Positions 58,119 to 64,000 of a DNA stretch of 64,000 nt are shown here, piece after piece. The stretch covers positions 1 through 64,000 of the forward strand of contig JASHOE010000256.1 in NCBI GenBank assembly GCA_030041275.1, written 5' to 3'. The notes below the pieces were generated by a model. That model was not told the origin of the DNA. It searched no databases and was given only the letters and a program-made list of their open reading frames with translations. The first letter of the stretch is position 1, and each line of letters begins with the position of its first letter. A program made the position numbers and the translations under genes. The DNA comes from Streptosporangiaceae bacterium. Lineage in GTDB: Bacteria; Actinomycetota; Actinomycetes; Streptosporangiales; Streptosporangiaceae.

Positions 58119-58370
58119 ATGGCGACTCAGACGCGTGGCCCGGCCCCGGAGAGGGCCGCAAAGCCCAGCCGCCCGGCGAGACGAGACCGGACGACTCCGG
58201 CCCAGTTCGTTACGCAAGTGCGTGACGAGCTCCGGAAGGTCGTCTGGCCGACCCGCAAGGAACTGGTGACCTACACGACGGTTGCCCTGATCTTCATCCT
58301 GATCATGGTCGGGATCGTGACCAGCCTGGACTATGCGTTTACCAAGGCGGTGTTCGCGCTCTTCGGCTGA
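58119..58370 (+). CDS. secE: preprotein translocase subunit SecE
   Basis: TPAQFVTQVRDELRKVVWPTRKELVTYTTVALIFILIMVGIVTSLDYAFTKAVFALFG. Confidence 0.95.
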   Translation: MATQTRGPAPERAAKPSRPARRDRTTPAQFVTQVRDELRKVVWPTRKELVTYTTVALIFILIMVGIVTSLDYAFTKAVFALFG

Positions 58371-58500
58371 CGACGGCTGGGTACCGGCACGCACACCGTG
58401 CGTGGCAGCATGATCACAGGCCTTCGCCTGTGTGCGCGTCACTCCGTCGCGCTCCGGTGTGGCTAGGAGCGCAGCATGAGCGCAGGGGAGAAAGAGAATC

Positions 58501-59253
58501 GTGTCCGAGTCCGAACTGCCGCTGGGCGATTCCGCGGCTGAGGAGACAGTCGCCGCCGAGCCGGGCGCTGACGAGCCGACCGGCGCCGAGCCGACCGGCG
58601 CCGAGCCGAGCGGTGCTGTCGACGTCGCCGAGCCGGAGGACGCCAGCGCCGCGGAATCCGAAGAGCTCGACCCGGTGCAGAAGTTCAAGGCCGAGCTTCG
58701 GGCGCTGCCCGGTGACTGGTACGTGGTGCACTCCTACGCGGGCTATGAGAACCGGGTCAGGACCAACCTGGAGAGCCGGACGCAGTCACTGAACATGGAG
58801 GAGTACATCTTCCAGATCGAGGTGCCCACCCACGAGGTCATGGAGATCAAGTCAGGCAAGCGCCAGCAGGTGCAGGAAAAGGTGCTGCCCGGCTACATCC
58901 TCGTGCGGATGGACCTCACCGACGAGTCGTGGGCGGCCGTGCGGAACACGCCGGGCGTGACGGGCTTCGTCGGGCTCTCGAGCCGGCCGTCTCCGCTGAG
59001 CCTGCAAGAGGTCGCCAGCCTGCTGGCTCCGGTTCCGGAGGAGAAGGCCGCGAAGAAGGCCGAGGCTGTCCGGGCTGCCGCTGTGGACTTCGAGATCGGC
59101 CAGTCGGTTACCGTGATGGACGGCCCGTTCGCGTCCTTGCCGGCGACGGTGAATGAGATCAACTCGGACACCCAGAAGCTCAAGGTCCTCGTCTCGATCT
59201 TCGGCCGGGAGACCCCTGTGGAACTGTCCTTTGATCAGGTCAGCAAGATCTGA
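58501..59253 (+). CDS. nusG: transcription termination/antitermination protein NusG
   Basis: [70 protein letters not shown] region [21 protein letters not shown]. Confidence 0.97.
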   Translation: MSESELPLGDSAAEETVAAEPGADEPTGAEPTGAEPSGAVDVAEPEDASAAESEELDPVQKFKAELRALPGDWYVVHSYAGYENRVRTNLESRTQSLNMEEYIFQIEVPTHEVMEIKSGKRQQVQEKVLPGYILVRMDLTDESWAAVRNTPGVTGFVGLSSRPSPLSLQEVASLLAPVPEEKAAKKAEAVRAAAVDFEIGQSVTVMDGPFASLPATVNEINSDTQKLKVLVSIFGRETPVELSFDQVSKI

Positions 59254-59312
59254 TGACAGGACCGGCTAGCAGCAGAAACCTCAGACAACGGAAAGACAGG
59301 TAAGACCCGCAA

Positions 59313-59747
59313 ATGGCTCCGAGGAAGAAGAAAGTCGCCGCGGTTGTCAAGGTGCAGCTGAACGCTGGCGCCGCCACCCCGGCGCCGCCGGTGGGCACGG
59401 CGCTCGGCCCGCACGGCGTCAACATCATGGACTTCGTCAAGCAGTACAACGCCGCCACCGAAAGCCAGCGCGGCAACGTGATCCCGGTCGAGATCACCAT
59501 CTATGAGGACAGGTCGTTCACCTTCATCACCAAGACGCCGCCGGCTCCCGAGCTGATCAAGAAGGCGGCCGGCGTGCAGAAGGGCAGCGCCGAGCCGCAC
59601 AAGGAGAAGGTCGGCTCCATGACGCAGGCCCAGGTCAGGGAGATTGCTCAGGTCAAGATGCCCGACCTGAACGCTACGTCGATCGAGGCGGCGGAGAAGA
59701 TCATCGCCGGGACCGCACGGTCCATGGGCATCACTGTCGAAGGCTGA
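59313..59747 (+). CDS. rplK: 50S ribosomal protein L11
   Basis: [38 protein letters not shown]. Confidence 0.98.
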
Positions 59748-59818
59748 CCCGACGGGTCGCCAGTGGCAGGGTCACGCGCTGACCCACTGACCACAACCTG
59801 TAAGAGAGGCAGGAGACA

Positions 59819-60547
59819 ATGCAGCGCAGCAAGGCATACCGGAAGGCGAACGAGCTCGTCGAGCCCGGCCGGCTGTACACCCCCGCCGAGGCCGTGGCCC
59901 TGGCGAAGAACACGGCCACGACCAAATTCGACTCGACCGTCGAGGTCGCGTTCCGGCTGGGCGTCGACCCCCGCAAGGCCGATCAGATGGTCCGCGGCAC
60001 GGTGAACCTGCCGCACGGCACCGGCAAGACGGCCCGCGTGCTGGTGTTCGCCACCGGTGACCGCGCCGCGGAGGCCGAGGCGGCGGGCGCCGATTTTGTC
60101 GGCGCGGACGAGCTCATCGAGCGGGTCCAGGGCGGCTTTCTGGATTTCGACGCGGTCGTCGCCACGCCCGACCTGATGGGAAAGGTCGGCCGTCTCGGCC
60201 GCATTCTCGGGCCGCGCAGCATGATGCCGAACCCGAAAACCGGCACCGTGACGATGGACGTCGGCAAGGCGGTGACCGACATCAAGGGCGGCAAGATCGA
60301 GTTCCGCGTCGACAAGAACAGCAACTTGCACCTGATCATCGGCAAGGCGTCCTTCTCCGACCGGGACCTGGTGGAGAACTATGCGGCGGCGCTCGAGGAG
60401 GTCATCAGGCTCAAGCCCGCCGCTGCCAAGGGCAGGTACGTCAAGAAGGTGGCCGTCACGACGACGATGGGTCCTGGCATCCCGGTCGACCCGGGCATGA
60501 CCAGGGGACTGACGGCCGATCTGGAGTCCGAGCCCGCCCCCGTCTGA
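59819..60547 (+). CDS. rplA: 50S ribosomal protein L1
   Basis: [62 protein letters not shown]. Confidence 0.98.
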   Translation: MQRSKAYRKANELVEPGRLYTPAEAVALAKNTATTKFDSTVEVAFRLGVDPRKADQMVRGTVNLPHGTGKTARVLVFATGDRAAEAEAAGADFVGADELIERVQGGFLDFDAVVATPDLMGKVGRLGRILGPRSMMPNPKTGTVTMDVGKAVTDIKGGKIEFRVDKNSNLHLIIGKASFSDRDLVENYAAALEEVIRLKPAAAKGRYVKKVAVTTTMGPGIPVDPGMTRGLTADLESEPAPV

Positions 60548-60614
60548 CCACGCGGCGTGATTTGCGGCCGGCCTGATTTGGCCGTCCGCGTTTCGTCCGC
60601 GTACGCTGTTTTCT

Positions 60615-60760
60615 GCCAAAGACCGTCGGTTGTCGCCGCCTCAACGCGGTGACCGAAGGCCCGGCCATCCGGGCGGCCTGCGCAGGCGACCGAGCTAGCT
60701 GCAGGACCTCGCGTCCTCCCTTGCCCCGTGCGCCCGCGTGCGGGGCGTTCGTTTTGCGGC
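60615..60760 (+). ncRNA. ribosomal protein L10 leader (L10(L12)4-binding autoregulatory region) ending in a hairpin GCCCCG-N12-CGGGGC followed by GTTCGTTTT
   Basis: gccaaagaccgtcggttgtcgcc...gaccgaaggc...gcctgcgcaggcgaccg motif arrangement upstream of rplJ; hairpin at 60723..60746. Confidence 0.7.
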
Positions 60761-60836
60761 TGGGCGGGCTGACGGCCGGACAAGACAGAGCCGGGCGCGC
60801 CCGCCGTGCGGGTCGGCCCACGACGAAGGGAGGCCC

Positions 60837-61472
60837 ATGGCGAGGGCGGACAAGGAGATCGCGGTCGCCGAGCTGGCCGACCGATTCCGCAGTTCGTCGG
60901 GCGTGGTGCTGACCGAGTACCGCGGTCTGACCGTGTCCCAGCTGGGCGAGCTGCGCCAGTCGCTGGCTGCCAACGCGCAGTTCTCGGTGGTCAAGAACAC
61001 CCTGACCAAGATCGCCGCCACCCAGGCTGGCATCACTGCGGAGCTCACTGACCTGCTCGAGGGCCCGTCGGCTATCGCCTTCGTGCAGGGCGACGCGGTC
61101 GAGGCGGCCAGGGGACTGCGCGATTTTTCCCGCACCTATCCGCAGCTGGTGATCAAGGGTGGCGTGCTCGAGGGCAAGCCACTCAACCCGGCTGACGTCA
61201 TCAAGCTTGCTGACCTGGAGCCCAGGGAAGTCCTGCTGGCCAAGCTGGCGGGCGCCATGAAGGCCTCGCTGGCTGGCGCTGCGGCGACATTCAACGCGCT
61301 GCCTGCCCAGATGGCGCGGCTGATGGCGGCGCTCGAGGCGAAGCGGGCGGCTGAGGGCGATGGCGGCGCAGGTGCTCCGGCGGCTGTCAGCCCGGACTCC
61401 AGCGGGCCGGCCCCGGACGAGCCCGCGACCGAGCCCGAGCCGGAAGCCACCGAGGACAGCTCAGCTGGCTAA
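60837..61472 (+). CDS. rplJ: 50S ribosomal protein L10 with acidic C-terminal extension
   Basis: [54 protein letters not shown] before ATG 60837. Confidence 0.97.
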   Translation: MARADKEIAVAELADRFRSSSGVVLTEYRGLTVSQLGELRQSLAANAQFSVVKNTLTKIAATQAGITAELTDLLEGPSAIAFVQGDAVEAARGLRDFSRTYPQLVIKGGVLEGKPLNPADVIKLADLEPREVLLAKLAGAMKASLAGAAATFNALPAQMARLMAALEAKRAAEGDGGAGAPAAVSPDSSGPAPDEPATEPEPEATEDSSAG

Positions 61473-61557
61473 CCAGTCACCCCGGGTGACATGACCAGAA
61501 CCCGCAGGTGGCTGCGCAGCCATCGGCAACACGGAGATACACGGAGGAACCACCACC

Positions 61558-61947
61558 ATGGCAAAGCTCAGCACGGACGACCTGCTCGAGGCGTTCAAGG
61601 AGATGACGCTGATCGAGCTCTCTGAGTTCGTGAAGCAGTTCGAGGAGACCTTCGACGTCAAGGCGGCCGCGCCGGTCGCGGTCGCGGCTGCCGCAGGCGG
61701 CGGCGCCGCCGCGCCGGCCGAGGAAGTCGAGGAAAAGGACGAGTTCGACGTCGTCCTCGAGGCCGCCGGCGACAAGAAGATCCAGGTCATCAAAGAGGTC
61801 CGGACTCTGACGAGCCTCGGGCTGAAGGAGGCCAAGGACCTCGTCGACGGCGCGCCCAAGCCGCTGCTCGAGAAGGTCAACAAGGAAACCGCAGACAAGG
61901 CCAAGGCTGCCCTCGAGGGCGCCGGCGCCACCGTCACGGTCAAGTAG
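61558..61947 (+). CDS. rplL: 50S ribosomal protein L7/L12
   Basis: [47 protein letters not shown] ... [34 protein letters not shown]. Confidence 0.98.
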   Translation: MAKLSTDDLLEAFKEMTLIELSEFVKQFEETFDVKAAAPVAVAAAAGGGAAAPAEEVEEKDEFDVVLEAAGDKKIQVIKEVRTLTSLGLKEAKDLVDGAPKPLLEKVNKETADKAKAALEGAGATVTVK

Positions 61948-61956
61948 CACCACCCC

Positions 61957-61993
61957 CGGCCCGCTGCAGCTGAATTCCGGCCGCAGCGGGCCG
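61957..61993 (+). terminator. hairpin between rplL and rpoB (candidate terminator/attenuator)
   Basis: cggcccgctgc-N15-gcagcgggccg, 11-bp perfect arms. Confidence 0.5.
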
Positions 61994-62171
61994 TCGGCTG
62001 GGTAAGAGCGCCGAAACCGAGCCATGCCCACTGCCGCGGACACTCAAACGTGAAAGTCCGTGTGATCTTCGTCACATCAGGCGAGGTTGCAACACATGCC
62101 GTCTAGGACTTGACGTTTCGCTCTGCAAGAGCGATGCTCCATGTCAACGTGAACCTCATAGTGACGTACAG

Positions 62172-62201
62172 TTGACCAGCGGTGTGTCGTTAGACTACAC
62201 T
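62172..62201 (+). promoter_or_regulatory. rpoB: candidate rpoB promoter TTGACC-N18-TACACT
   Basis: Strong -35/-10 pair in the unusually AT-rich 380-nt rplL-rpoB spacer. Confidence 0.6.
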
Positions 62202-62326
62202 GCCAATTTGCGCTGCACACCAACTCGTCCTCGGTTACGTTTACTTCAAAACCCTAGCGGCCGTAGCCGCAGGGCGTTTCGCGTGCGCGCGGTGCACCGT
62301 CGGCCACAAGCTCGGAAGGACCCCTG

Positions 62327-64000
<1,674 letters not shown>

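Overview
High-GC actinobacterial chromosomal window (gene families, GTG/TTG starts and ribosomal gene order). No rRNA, CRISPR array, transposase or integrase was seen. Left part (0-21 kb): LLM flavin oxidoreductase, PLP dehydratase, USP-phosphoketolase-acetate kinase operon, DHA2 MFS pump, GT4 plus glycogen-debranching pair, and a GntR/APC permease/phosphotransferase/DMGDH-like catabolic cluster. Core housekeeping locus: tRNA-Met, rpmG, two MaoC (hadA/hadB-like) genes, then after about 31 kb murB, adenosine deaminase, aminotransferase, tRNA-Trp, secE, nusG, rplK, rplA, L10 leader, rplJ, rplL and rpoB (5' part; TTG start; not in the ORF track). The stretch between hadB and murB (about 23.2-54.3 kb) is dense in sensing and stress regulation: a response regulator/CHASE3 histidine kinase/RR-PP2C operon, three SpoIIE-type phosphatases, two STAS antagonists, one MEDS-HATPase (RsbA-like) anti-sigma candidate, two GAF-ANTAR proteins, a SigB/F-type sigma, a SigR-like ECF sigma with two mutually paralogous partner genes, a split LigD-type NHEJ ligase/polymerase pair, envelope and lipid enzymes, and at least two truncated gene remnants (CDF transporter C-terminus, GH15 fragment). 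Best candidates for an undescribed system are the STAS-ANTAR-PP2C // MEDS-HATPase module (39.8-44.2 kb) and the ECF sigma/paralog-pair module (44.3-46.3 kb). All assignments come from reading sequence and recalled family motifs; no database search was run.
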